DNA from: MWBF01 sp040772005
Lineage (GTDB): Bacteria > Chloroflexota > Anaerolineae > CG2-30-64-16
NCBI GenBank assembly: GCA_040772005.1
Contig: JAXGYZ010000012.1
Span: 1-64,000, forward strand
DNA length: 64,000 nt
Direction: 5' to 3'
Part shown: in pieces, positions 1 through 7,166 of the stretch
How the letters are laid out: each line of letters opens with the position of its first letter
How positions within the stretch are numbered: position 1 is the first letter of the stretch
The notes under the pieces: model-generated
The model's input: only the letters and a program-made list of their open reading frames with translations
Database searches by the model: none
Told to the model about the DNA's origin: nothing
Made by a program: the position numbers and the translations under genes

Positions 1-34
1 CCCCCTCTCTAGCGTTTAGAATGCCTAACGATAC

Positions 35-65
35 TTGTAGGGGCGAGGTCACCTCGCCCCTACAA
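35..65. repeat. Perfect 15-bp palindrome downstream of the protease gene
   Basis: Arms TTGTAGGGGCGAGGT and ACCTCGCCCCTACAA are separated by one base. It lies just after the stop of the minus-strand protease gene, so it could end or stabilise that transcript, but no U-run follows. The form resembles the short dispersed palindromes seen throughout this window. Confidence 0.75.
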
Positions 66-85
66 TAACAGGTGTGGTTAGGCCC

Positions 86-1669
86 TTAGCGCGCGCGTTC
101 CAACTCCAACGGGTCGAGCTCGAGCAGGTCCGGATCGTCCGCGCGGATTTCGAGCGCCTCATCCTCTGCGATGCGCTGGTAGCCTTTCGCCCCGACGATC
201 GCACCGTAGACCTCGCCGCGCGGCAGCGGGGTGTAAGTGGTGAACAGGCCGCTCGCATCCGCCAGCCCGTAGGTGATGATGCTGTCCGTCTTGCCTTCGC
301 TCTGGTCGCGGTCGAAGTCGGCCACCGTCACGCCGGGACGCAGGAACACGACGATGGCCCCCTGGATGGGCCGCTTGGTGTTGTGGTCGATGACCGTTCC
401 CGACACGACCACCCCTTCATCCTGCACGGGAGTGGGCTTCGAAGGCTGGAGCGGCCCCCGTGACTGCCGGCCCACGGTGAAGCCCCCCTCCTGCACGAGC
501 GCCCCGCGCAGGAAGACCTGCAGGTCATACTGGCCGTCGGGCAGCCCATTCTCGCCCGAGAGGTACAGGTCGAGGATGCCGGACTGGCCGTGCTCCCACT
601 TCAGGCTGTCCTGCCCGGCGATATTCTGCCCGTCGAGCAGCCACGCGTAGCCCCAGTTCGTCCCGTTGCGCAGGTTCTCGTAGGGCAGGCCCGCGTGGAC
701 TTCCGTGATGCCGGAGCCGAATTGCGCGGCCGTGCCTGTCACGCCCCGGTCTTCATCGAAGCCCGTTCCGAAGGTCAGCACTCCGAAGCTGGCGCTGCCC
801 GTCGTCTGTGCAGGCTGTGCGGGCTGGGCCGGTTGAGTGCGCGGCGTGGCAATGGCCGGCGCTGCACCGCCGGCCTTGAGCGCCTGCTGGATGTAGGGCA
901 CCGCGATATTCAGCGGGCGGATGAGATAGATGACATTGCCGGCCTGGTCCTGCAGCCGCGCCGTGGGGATGCCGATCAGTTCGCCGTCGGCGTTCAGCGC
1001 GGAGCCGCCGCTGTTCCCCTGGTTGACCAGCACATCCGTCTTGAACCAGTCGAAGCTGCCATCCTCATCCTCATCCAGGAAGCCGGAGATCTTGCCCTCC
1101 GTCGCAGTGACGCTGTTGCCTGCGATGCCGGGATAGCCGATGACAAAGACCTCGTCCAGTGTCTCCACTGCATCCGAATCGGCCAGGTCAAAGGCCACGA
1201 CGGGCAGGCTGCTCGGCAGCTTCTGGCGGCTGTTGTAGTACGCAACGATTTTCAGTACAGCCAGGTCGAGCGTCGAGTCGCCGGCCAGTACCTGGGCAAC
1301 ATACGTTGGCTTGGGGAGCTGGCGCGGGTCGTCGGTGATGGCGACGACGGAGATGCCCTGTTCGTTGAACAGGTCACCGGGCCGCAGCCCCATGGCTTCC
1401 AACTCCCGGTCGCGCCGGCCATCGGTCAGGTAGCCGACGCAGTGGTAGTTGGTGAGAATGTACCCTTCCTGGTTGAGCATCGAACCGGAACAGAGGCTGC
1501 CGGCCTGCTGGTTGCCGTCGAACTGCGTCATCAGCTTGACCGATGCACGCAGGACCTGCTGCCGGACGGTCCTGTCGAGGGCCTGCGCGGGCCGGGTGCT
1601 GCCCACCAGGCCGAAGACCAGCGATAGCAGCAGGGTGGCTGCCAGCGTGATATGCGTTTTGGCTCTCAT
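86..1669 (-). CDS. Secreted trypsin-like serine protease with C-terminal regulatory-like domain
   Basis: The protein has 527 residues. The start at 1669 is chosen because GGAGGAGAG lies just upstream and a signal peptide follows (hydrophobic residues 8-22, likely cleavage after AQA near 30); the frame stays open further upstream but overlaps the preceding gene. The chymotrypsin-fold triad is visible: His76 in TNYHCVG, Asp135 in TLDLAV and Ser220 in NQGNSGGSAL. This resembles HtrA/DegP proteases, but no PDZ domain is recognisable. Instead there is a Pro/Gln-rich linker, a middle domain (about 340-425) and a C-terminal carboxypeptidase-regulatory-like beta domain beginning near VVVSGTVIDH. It is probably exported and cleaves proteins at the cell surface. 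It is last in a minus-strand run, 14 bases after the anchored protein gene. The protease call is firm; the substrate is unknown. Confidence 0.88.
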   Translation of the reverse strand: MRAKTHITLAATLLLSLVFGLVGSTRPAQALDRTVRQQVLRASVKLMTQFDGNQQAGSLCSGSMLNQEGYILTNYHCVGYLTDGRRDRELEAMGLRPGDLFNEQGISVVAITDDPRQLPKPTYVAQVLAGDSTLDLAVLKIVAYYNSRQKLPSSLPVVAFDLADSDAVETLDEVFVIGYPGIAGNSVTATEGKISGFLDEDEDGSFDWFKTDVLVNQGNSGGSALNADGELIGIPTARLQDQAGNVIYLIRPLNIAVPYIQQALKAGGAAPAIATPRTQPAQPAQPAQTTGSASFGVLTFGTGFDEDRGVTGTAAQFGSGITEVHAGLPYENLRNGTNWGYAWLLDGQNIAGQDSLKWEHGQSGILDLYLSGENGLPDGQYDLQVFLRGALVQEGGFTVGRQSRGPLQPSKPTPVQDEGVVVSGTVIDHNTKRPIQGAIVVFLRPGVTVADFDRDQSEGKTDSIITYGLADASGLFTTYTPLPRGEVYGAIVGAKGYQRIAEDEALEIRADDPDLLELDPLELERAR

Positions 1670-1683
1670 CGCGTCTCTCCTCC

Positions 1684-2292
1684 CTACTGTATCTTGAGCG
1701 AACCGAGGATGCGCTGCCAGGTGGCGGCCAGGCCAGCAAACGCGTCCGCATCTGCAACAAACCGGACGACGGTCAACGTCGCGTCCTGCCGGATCAGGAC
1801 ATCCTGCCCGCGTGCCACGATGGGCATGGCCCCCGGACCGCCGAGCAACGGCTCCGCGATATAGGCATAGTTGATCTGGGCCGCATCCCTGTCCTGCACG
1901 CGCACCGGCTCGATGCTGAGCACGCGAAAGCCTTCCAGTTCGCCGGTTTGCCGATCGCTCCACTTGAGCGCGAAATCGTCCAGCGAGTCCGCAGTCGTGC
2001 TGACCTCGGTCGCGGGCATCTGCGTGATGCGCACGTTGGCCGGGAACGGATTCGACATCATGGGTTCAGAGCGGGCCAGCACATCGTGCGGATTGTCGGT
2101 GGTCATGGCGACCCAGTCGGCGGGGTAGGCGACGGACAGGTTGCCCTCGGTTGCCTGTACCGTGCGCGCCACGAAGATCGTGCGGACCAGCAGCCCGATG
2201 ATGATCATGCCGGCGACGAGTGCCCAGACCAGCCATTCAGGTTCTTCATCCCGCAGCAGGCGGCGGAAGGGTCGTATAGCTGTAGCAGTCAT
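1684..2292 (-). CDS. Membrane-anchored protein of unknown function
   Basis: The protein has 202 residues and a start supported by AGGAGG seven bases upstream. After a charged N-terminus there is one transmembrane segment (about 21-40), and the rest would lie outside the membrane. The soluble part begins with a pattern like that of small PsbP/DUF1795-type proteins (SVAYPADWVAM), a weak resemblance only. It sits between the prsW-like gene (12-base gap) and the secreted protease gene (14-base gap), so the three are probably cotranscribed and may work together at the envelope. No catalytic motif is visible. Confidence 0.75.
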   Translation of the reverse strand: MTATAIRPFRRLLRDEEPEWLVWALVAGMIIIGLLVRTIFVARTVQATEGNLSVAYPADWVAMTTDNPHDVLARSEPMMSNPFPANVRITQMPATEVSTTADSLDDFALKWSDRQTGELEGFRVLSIEPVRVQDRDAAQINYAYIAEPLLGGPGAMPIVARGQDVLIRQDATLTVVRFVADADAFAGLAATWQRILGSLKIQ

Positions 2293-2303
2293 CGTGCGCC
2301 TCC

Positions 2304-3233
2304 TTATGCGACGGTGGTAGGAACGGTGCGGTTGCTGCGCTGCAGGATGGCAAACAACACACCGAACGTCAGGACTGCGACTGCTGCCGCACCAATCAAC
2401 CCGTTGAGCGGGGTCGTCCGCAGGCCGGAGCGGGTAATTTCACCGATGATGGCCGTCACGATGCCGTTCAGCAGGGCTGCGATGAACACGCCGAGCGGCA
2501 GCCACAGCGGACCGCGGTTCTCGAACTTGGCGCGGCCCAGGAAGTAGCCCGTGACGCCCGCAAAACTGGCGTGCGCAAGCGCAGTCACCGCGACGCGCAC
2601 GACGCCCGCCCCCAGGTCGACCCCGCCGTTCGCCAGCACATAGTCGAGGTTCAGCATGGTTGCGTAGCCCAGCCCCGCGGCCGCGCCGTAGATGATGCCG
2701 TCGATGCGTTCATCATATTCCGCGCTGTTGAAGATGGTGTAGCGCACGGCCGCGTACTTCAGGAATTCCTGGATGGCGCCGATGATGAAGATGCCGCCCA
2801 CCAGGCGCAGTGCGAGGTTGCCGCTGGCCCACTCATTGACGCGGAAGACATCCCGAATCAGGGGTTGCCCGATGGCGCTTGCCAGCAATGCACCGCCGAT
2901 GAAGACCAGGAGGATGTAGCTCTTCGGCTCCGGCTCCACGCGGTCTTGCAGGTAGAACACCACGAGCCAGATGATGGCAGGGGCCAGCGCGACGATAAGG
3001 TTGACGATGAGCAGTCCGGCGCCGCTCAGCCCCACGGGCACCGCGCGGGCCAGATACTGCACGGCCAGTACGAATAGCACCAGCCCGGCAATCAGGGCGA
3101 GAGTTGCGCCCCACATGCCTCGCCGGTTGTGCGCAAGGCTGCCGTAGTGCCGTTCACAAAATGTGCGGCCGCCCAGCGTGCGGGCCGGCCCGTCGATCGG
3201 CGTATGACATACACAACAAACCGCATTAGCCAT
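2304..3233 (-). CDS. PrsW-family intramembrane protease-like protein with N-terminal zinc finger
   Basis: The protein has 309 residues. ATG at 3233 is preferred over the in-frame ATG at 3284 because GGAGG lies about eight bases upstream. Residues 5-30 carry a CxxC and a later FCERHY, a treble-clef-like zinc-binding pattern. About eight transmembrane helices follow. PrsW family signatures can be seen: EFLKY (first motif, with Gln before the Glu instead of the usual Glu pair), YDERIDGIIYG with the following GLGYA, and a late His in AHASFAG. The usual Glu-Asn after GLGYA is replaced by Leu-Asn. PrsW proteases cut membrane anti-sigma factors; whether this one is active is uncertain because of the motif changes. 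It is cotranscribed with envelope protein genes. Confidence 0.8.
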   Translation of the reverse strand: MANAVCCVCHTPIDGPARTLGGRTFCERHYGSLAHNRRGMWGATLALIAGLVLFVLAVQYLARAVPVGLSGAGLLIVNLIVALAPAIIWLVVFYLQDRVEPEPKSYILLVFIGGALLASAIGQPLIRDVFRVNEWASGNLALRLVGGIFIIGAIQEFLKYAAVRYTIFNSAEYDERIDGIIYGAAAGLGYATMLNLDYVLANGGVDLGAGVVRVAVTALAHASFAGVTGYFLGRAKFENRGPLWLPLGVFIAALLNGIVTAIIGEITRSGLRTTPLNGLIGAAAVAVLTFGVLFAILQRSNRTVPTTVA

Positions 3234-3258
3234 GTTGGGACCTCCGTTTCCGGTCATG

Positions 3259-4605
3259 TCAGATACCCACACCTGCGTCTTCACTGCTCTGTGTCTGCAC
3301 AGTCTTCACGCGCACCGCACCTAACTGCGGATTGAGCGCAAAGTGGCGGCGCTCGATTTCGCGCAGCTCCATGCGGACGCGCCGGCCCCCATCAGGCAAC
3401 GAGTATTCCATGCTGAGTGCATGACGGAGCCACTTCTCCGCTTCCACCAACTCGTCCTTTTGGATCAGCAGGAAGCCCAGGTTAGCCGCGGCCAGCGCAT
3501 CGCGCGGATTGCGGCGGATGTCCTGGCGCAACAGTGCCTCGGCGTGCTCGCGGCGCCGGTCCGGCTCGACCAGCCGGCCCACATCAAAGACAAAGTCGAG
3601 GACGACGCGCGATAGCTCTTCCTTCTTGACATTCTCTGCCCGGTGGCGCACCACACAGCGCGTGCGCGGCAGGATCATGTCCAGCTCGCGGACCACCTGC
3701 ACTTTCACCTTCACTTGGTCGTAGTCTGCCTCGTTGACATTCAGTTCGATGGTCTCCCCGCTGTCTACGACCGCGTTGATCAACTGCTCGCGCTCGCCCA
3801 ACTGGAGCGAAACTACCAGGATCGGGCGGGCGTCACGGTTGAGCACCCGGACGACGTTCTTTTCCGCGAGCAGCACCAGGCTGTTCGTCTCCAGAGTCAT
3901 TTCCGGCGTCATGGCGATGGTTTGCGGATGCGGGTACTGCACATCCAGAACTTCGATGAAGTCGCCGGAATACTCCTTGAAGATGCCGACGTGCTCGTGT
4001 ATCTCGTCGCCCTCCACCAGTTCGATCACCACGCGATGGCCGATGTAGTGTTCCAGGAGCGGGTCGAACACCGTCCCCACCTGCCCCAGCACCTTCGATC
4101 CCATCATGGTCTTGAGCGAGGCGCCGCCATCCACCAGGTAGCGGCTGGCGGACTTCTGCACTCGTCCCAGGACAATCCCCAGCACCTCGTTCAACGAGTC
4201 GGTCGCGGTGCTCAGGAAGTTCCGGCCCGACCGGCCCAGCCGGCGCAGCGGCCCCGGATGGAAAGAGCGTGCGATGTCGCGCGTTCGCCGCCGCGTGCCC
4301 CACTCGGACAGTTTCTCCGGATAGCGATAGATGGCCTGAATTTCGCCGTACTCGCTGCCATAAAGCAGATAGCTTGACTCGATATGCCGGTCGTCCTGGA
4401 TCGAGTCGATATATGCGAGTTCCAGTCCCGTTGGCTCGACCTTGAGCACACCCCAAATGAGCTTGTTGTTCGTGCGCTCCAGCGTCACGTGGAAGCCTTC
4501 CCACGACTTCAGACACCGGTCCTTGCGCGTGGAGCGCAGGTATGCGCCGATCAACGTAATGACGAAGATGACTCCGATGGTAATGAGCAGTGAAAGGTCG
4601 ATCAT
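3259..4605 (-). CDS. Membrane-anchored protein with C-terminal TPR-like repeats
   Basis: The protein has 448 residues. It begins with one transmembrane segment (about 3-22) and is otherwise soluble. The middle region is rich in beta strands and has no motif I recognise. Residues about 375-425 form one or two TPR-like helical pairs (RNPRDALAAANLGFLLIQK), which usually serve protein contacts. The ribosome binding site is weak (ACGGGT), but the start follows the SelW-like gene by only 36 bases, suggesting cotranscription, and the prsW-like gene begins 25 bases after its stop. It may be a scaffold at the membrane; this is inference from architecture. I cannot assign a family. Confidence 0.72.
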   Translation of the reverse strand: MIDLSLLITIGVIFVITLIGAYLRSTRKDRCLKSWEGFHVTLERTNNKLIWGVLKVEPTGLELAYIDSIQDDRHIESSYLLYGSEYGEIQAIYRYPEKLSEWGTRRRTRDIARSFHPGPLRRLGRSGRNFLSTATDSLNEVLGIVLGRVQKSASRYLVDGGASLKTMMGSKVLGQVGTVFDPLLEHYIGHRVVIELVEGDEIHEHVGIFKEYSGDFIEVLDVQYPHPQTIAMTPEMTLETNSLVLLAEKNVVRVLNRDARPILVVSLQLGEREQLINAVVDSGETIELNVNEADYDQVKVKVQVVRELDMILPRTRCVVRHRAENVKKEELSRVVLDFVFDVGRLVEPDRRREHAEALLRQDIRRNPRDALAAANLGFLLIQKDELVEAEKWLRHALSMEYSLPDGGRRVRMELREIERRHFALNPQLGAVRVKTVQTQSSEDAGVGI

Positions 4606-4641
4606 ACCCGTGCGATCTGCCTTGCCGAGGTGCGCTGCTGC

Positions 4642-4896
4642 CTACGCGAGCCGCTTGCGCACCTCCGAAATGATGAATTCGTTGGTCGTGTGCTTGCCCG
4701 TTGCTGCCTTCGAGTAGATGAGTTCATCATTCAGCATGACTTCGAAGCGTCCATTGCTGGACGGAATCAGCGTCACGGCCTCAATGGGATGCGGCCGCCC
4801 CATGAGCGGCTTGAGCAGCGTAAAGAGCGCCTCCGCCAGACTGGCGGCCCTGGGTGTGTAGTTTCAAGAAATGCAGAATTCGATGCTGATACGCAT
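4642..4896 (-). CDS. SelW/Rdx-family selenoprotein (in-frame UGA at codon 11)
   Basis: The 84-residue product appears only if the TGA at 4864-4866 is read as selenocysteine. The N-terminus is then MRISIEFC-IS-U-NYTPRAASL, the CxxU redox motif of the thioredoxin-like Rdx family (SelW/SelT/SelH), followed by the family's usual NYxPRAxSL helix. The frame continues through FEVMLNDELIYSK and FIISEVRKRL, as in SelW-like proteins of 75-100 residues. The start has an excellent AGGAGG site. A hairpin fitting the bacterial SECIS rule begins 16 bases after the UGA. The gene lies 32 bases after another predicted selenoprotein gene. The role is probably thiol-disulfide exchange in the cytoplasm. The alternative, a nonsense mutation, is unlikely because the downstream frame keeps family-like sequence. 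Confidence 0.88.
4833..4847 (-). promoter_or_regulatory. Predicted bacterial SECIS hairpin in the SelW-like gene
   Basis: On the coding strand CCGCCA-GTC-TGGCGG forms a perfect 6-bp stem with a GUC triloop. The stem starts 16 bases and the loop 22 bases after the UGA. Known bacterial SECIS elements have a small apical loop with a G among its first two bases, about 16-37 bases after the UGA, so this fits. SelB would bind it. Confidence 0.75.
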
Positions 4897-4928
4897 GGAT
4901 TATCCTCCTGTATCTGCTCGCGCAAGCA

Positions 4929-5684
4929 TCAGTCCGGCCACTCCACATCCGACTCGACAATGGTGCCGGGAACGGTGGCGCTGACCAGGACGTCGAGTGC
5001 GTTGCGGATCACCGCCCGCTGGACGTCCCGCTCGACTGCCGGCCCCAGCGGCGCGCCGTAAGGGAAGTGGACGTACAAGGCCCGCGGCGGCTTGACGGCC
5101 GCGACGATATCGCGGTTCATCACGACACAGATCGTTGCGATGCCGTGTTCCTCCAGTGCACGCGCAAGCAGTCCGACGGACTGCTGGCAGATGGGTCAAC
5201 ACGGCGTCAGAAAGGCAGCATGGACGCCATCGGCGGCCAGCCGGCGCGCAACCTGCGGCGCAATCTCGGTAATCAGGGCCTGCGGCTCCGGCACGTAGCC
5301 CATAAAGCTATAGATCCATGGGTAAAGGCGGCCGATGACGCCCTGTGCGGCGAGCTGCTGGAAATGCAGGATGGGCATCACGACGTTGATGTCCATCTCA
5401 GCATGTTCATGCTCGTAGTGTGCATGGGCGATGCGCAGCCGGTCCACCGGCGTGTCGATGTGGATCTCGCGGAACGCCGGATCCCCGAGGGGGTTCCAGG
5501 CGTCGAAGGGTATATGCTGGTCAAAACGGTAGAAGCCGCACGTGCTGAGCAGCGCCACGGTTGCCTCGGCCAGGGGCCGGGCGAGCGGCGCCCAGGGCGC
5601 TGACTCGTTGAGCTGCCAGGTGAAGTGGGGATACCACTGCGCCCGGATGCGCGCTTGAGCCGCTTGCAGCTTAGTGCTGAGCAT
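4929..5684 (-). CDS. GrdB-like selenoprotein (glycine/betaine/proline reductase B family, UGA at codon 163)
   Basis: Reading the TGA at 5196-5198 as selenocysteine gives one 251-residue protein; without it the gene would be two pieces. Around the codon the sequence reads LTPC-U-PICQQSVGLLARALEEHGI. Cysteine-containing relatives of the selenoprotein B family carry CPxC at this place, so U163 and C166 form a UxxC redox pair. Other family hallmarks are DINVVMP, GVIGRLYPWIYSFMGY, the helix before the motif (APQVARRLAADGV) and the DIV...FPYG...NALDVL tail after it. The start has GAGGAA upstream. A SECIS-type hairpin follows the UGA. This is the short stand-alone form without GrdA or GrdC/D neighbours, so true glycine reductase activity is doubtful; a thiol reductase or peroxidase-like role is more likely. 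It is followed by the SelW-like gene 32 bases on. Confidence 0.87.
5167..5185 (-). promoter_or_regulatory. Predicted bacterial SECIS hairpin in the GrdB-like gene
   Basis: On the coding strand AGCAGTCC-GTC-GGACTGCT makes a perfect 8-bp stem with a GUC triloop. There are 10 bases between the UGA and the stem, and 18 between the UGA and the loop, within the bacterial SECIS window. The triloop is identical to that of the neighbouring SelW-like gene, as expected if one SelB reads both. Confidence 0.8.
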
Positions 5685-5752
5685 CGTTTCCTCGCGCCTG
5701 AGTCAGCGCCCTGAACCTGGCTATGCGCCCGGACACGGACACGCCAGAGAGC

Positions 5753-5971
5753 TCAGGAATTCAGTGGAATCTGCTTTGAGTGGGCGAACTGCGCTTCAAG
5801 CTCGGCGCGGCGCTCCGCGGCCGCCCGCCGGCCCTCTTCCATCACGAGGTCGGCGCGTGCCCGAACCATGCTCTGTAGTTCGTCGCCGGACTTCGGAGCA
5901 GCCAGCAGCCCCAACACGCTGCCGACCACCGCGCCGGTGATGAGGCCGGCCAAGAACTCTGACGCCTTCAT
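5753..5971 (-). CDS. YtxH-like small membrane protein
   Basis: The protein has 72 residues. ATG at 5971 is chosen over an upstream in-frame ATG (6004) because of GGAGGAAG just before it and because the family's usual start (short N-terminus, then a Gly/Ala-rich helix) follows. The helix LAGLITGAVVGSVLGLLAAP followed by KSGDEL is the YtxH signature, and the rest is a charged helix that could be a coiled coil. YtxH proteins are small general-stress or envelope proteins of unclear function. It lies 68 bases before the GrdB-like gene and downstream of a good promoter, so it is probably the first gene of the selenoprotein operon. Confidence 0.8.
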   Translation of the reverse strand: MKASEFLAGLITGAVVGSVLGLLAAPKSGDELQSMVRARADLVMEEGRRAAAERRAELEAQFAHSKQIPLNS

Positions 5972-6025
5972 GTTCTTCCTCCAGAAGGTTCCTGCAAAAA
6001 ACAAACAGTAGAGTGCATCTGTACG

Positions 6026-6053
6026 AGTATAGCACAGGCACTTGACATCACAA
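6026..6053 (-). promoter_or_regulatory. Predicted sigma-70 promoter for the ytxH/selenoprotein operon
   Basis: On the minus strand TTGTGA (6053-6048) and TATACT (6031-6026) are 16 bases apart. It lies about 55 bases upstream of the YtxH-like start, with no other gene between. The -10 box is near consensus and the -35 box moderate. Confidence 0.55.
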
Positions 6054-6085
6054 AGTCGTTTTGCAGCCGCAAGCCGACTTACAAA

Positions 6086-7117
6086 CTACCAACCGCGCTG
6101 ATACTGGAACGGGACCTCCGTTGTGTAGTCCAGCGTGCGCGCCGCGCGCAGCGGCCAATAGGGGTCACGCAACGACTGCCGCCCAATGAGCACCGCGTCC
6201 GCATGTCCTTCCTGCACGATGGCATCTGCCTGGTGCGGCTCCGTGATGAGCCCGACTGCGCCCGTCGGGCTGCCCGCCTCGCGGCGGATGCGCGCGGCAA
6301 AGGGGACCTGGTAGCCGGGGCCGAGCTTGATCTGCTGCGCAGGCGATGTGCCGCCGGACGAGACGTCGATCAGGTCCACGCCCCGCTCCCGCAGCAAGCA
6401 GGCCAGGGTCACGCTCTGGTCCACATCCCAGCCGTCCGGCACCCAGTCTGTCGCGCTGATGCGCACGAACAGCGGCAAGCGTTCCGGCCAGACCCTGCGC
6501 ACCGCCTCCGTGACTGCCAGCAGCAACCGCGTGCGGTGGGCGAAGCTGCCGCCGTAGCTGTCGGTCCGTTGGTTGCTGATGGGCGAGAGGAACTGGTGCA
6601 GCAGATAGCCGTGCGCGGCGTGAATCTCGACCACCTGGAACCCGGCCTCATATGCGCGGCCTGCTGCTCCCGCGAAGGCGCGGATGACATCCTCGATATC
6701 GGCCTGGCTCATCTCCTGCGGGGTGGGCGTCTGCTCGGAGAAGGGGATGGGGCTGGGCGCGATGGCCCCGGCCACGCCGGCCTTGCGGCCCGCGTGCGCA
6801 ATCTGGATGGCGGGCGTCGCGCCGTGCTCGGCCAGGAAGTGCGCCACGCGGGCCAGCGCCTCGCCCTGCCGGTCGTTCCACAGGCCCAGGTCCTCCGCGC
6901 TGATGCGCCCCCGGCCTTCCACCGCCGTGGCCTCGACCACGACCAACCCTGCGCCGCCGACGGCCCGGCTGCCCAGGTGGACGAGGTGCCAGTCGGTCGC
7001 AACGCCGTCCTGGTTGAACACCGAATACTGGCACATGGGCGAAATCCACACGCGGTTGCGCATGGTGACCCCGCGCAGGGTGAGCGGCGTGAAAAGGTGC
7101 ACGTTATCTGCTGGCAT
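6086..7117 (-). CDS. NADH:flavin oxidoreductase, Old Yellow Enzyme family (YqjM/NamA-like)
   Basis: The protein has 343 residues and starts at ATG 7117, behind AAGGAA; an earlier in-frame ATG (7156) is less likely. It is an FMN-dependent TIM-barrel ene-reductase of the YqjM type. Visible marks are FTPLTLRGVTMRNRVWISPMCQYS at the N-terminus (with the regulatory Cys of the YqjM class), HAGRKA, the catalytic His pair region EIHAAHGYLLHQFLSP, the RTDSYGGS loop, and the phosphate-binding VGLITEP and DAVLIGRQSLRDP. It reduces activated C=C bonds with NAD(P)H, commonly in detoxification. It is not closely coupled to the Elp3 gene (49-base gap). The assignment is firm; the physiological substrate is unknown. 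Confidence 0.93.
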   Translation of the reverse strand: MPADNVHLFTPLTLRGVTMRNRVWISPMCQYSVFNQDGVATDWHLVHLGSRAVGGAGLVVVEATAVEGRGRISAEDLGLWNDRQGEALARVAHFLAEHGATPAIQIAHAGRKAGVAGAIAPSPIPFSEQTPTPQEMSQADIEDVIRAFAGAAGRAYEAGFQVVEIHAAHGYLLHQFLSPISNQRTDSYGGSFAHRTRLLLAVTEAVRRVWPERLPLFVRISATDWVPDGWDVDQSVTLACLLRERGVDLIDVSSGGTSPAQQIKLGPGYQVPFAARIRREAGSPTGAVGLITEPHQADAIVQEGHADAVLIGRQSLRDPYWPLRAARTLDYTTEVPFQYQRGW

Positions 7118-7166
7118 GTTCGATTCCTTTATCCCTTCATTGCGGTATATGTCCAACCTTCAACCT

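Noticed and set aside
5196..5198. Pseudogene or sequencing error explaining the TGA in the GrdB-like gene
   Set aside because: A single-base error would be unlikely to place the stop exactly at the redox Cys site, with a SECIS hairpin after it and a second such case next door.
4900..5202. Separate short minus-strand gene (100 codons) after the TGA of the GrdB-like gene
   Set aside because: It is in another frame; the in-frame continuation through the TGA gives the conserved family tail.
5067..5603. Open reading frame on the plus strand across the GrdB-like gene
   Set aside because: The minus strand reads as a conserved family on both sides of the UGA, has ribosome sites and SECIS hairpins; the plus frame has no recognisable motif.
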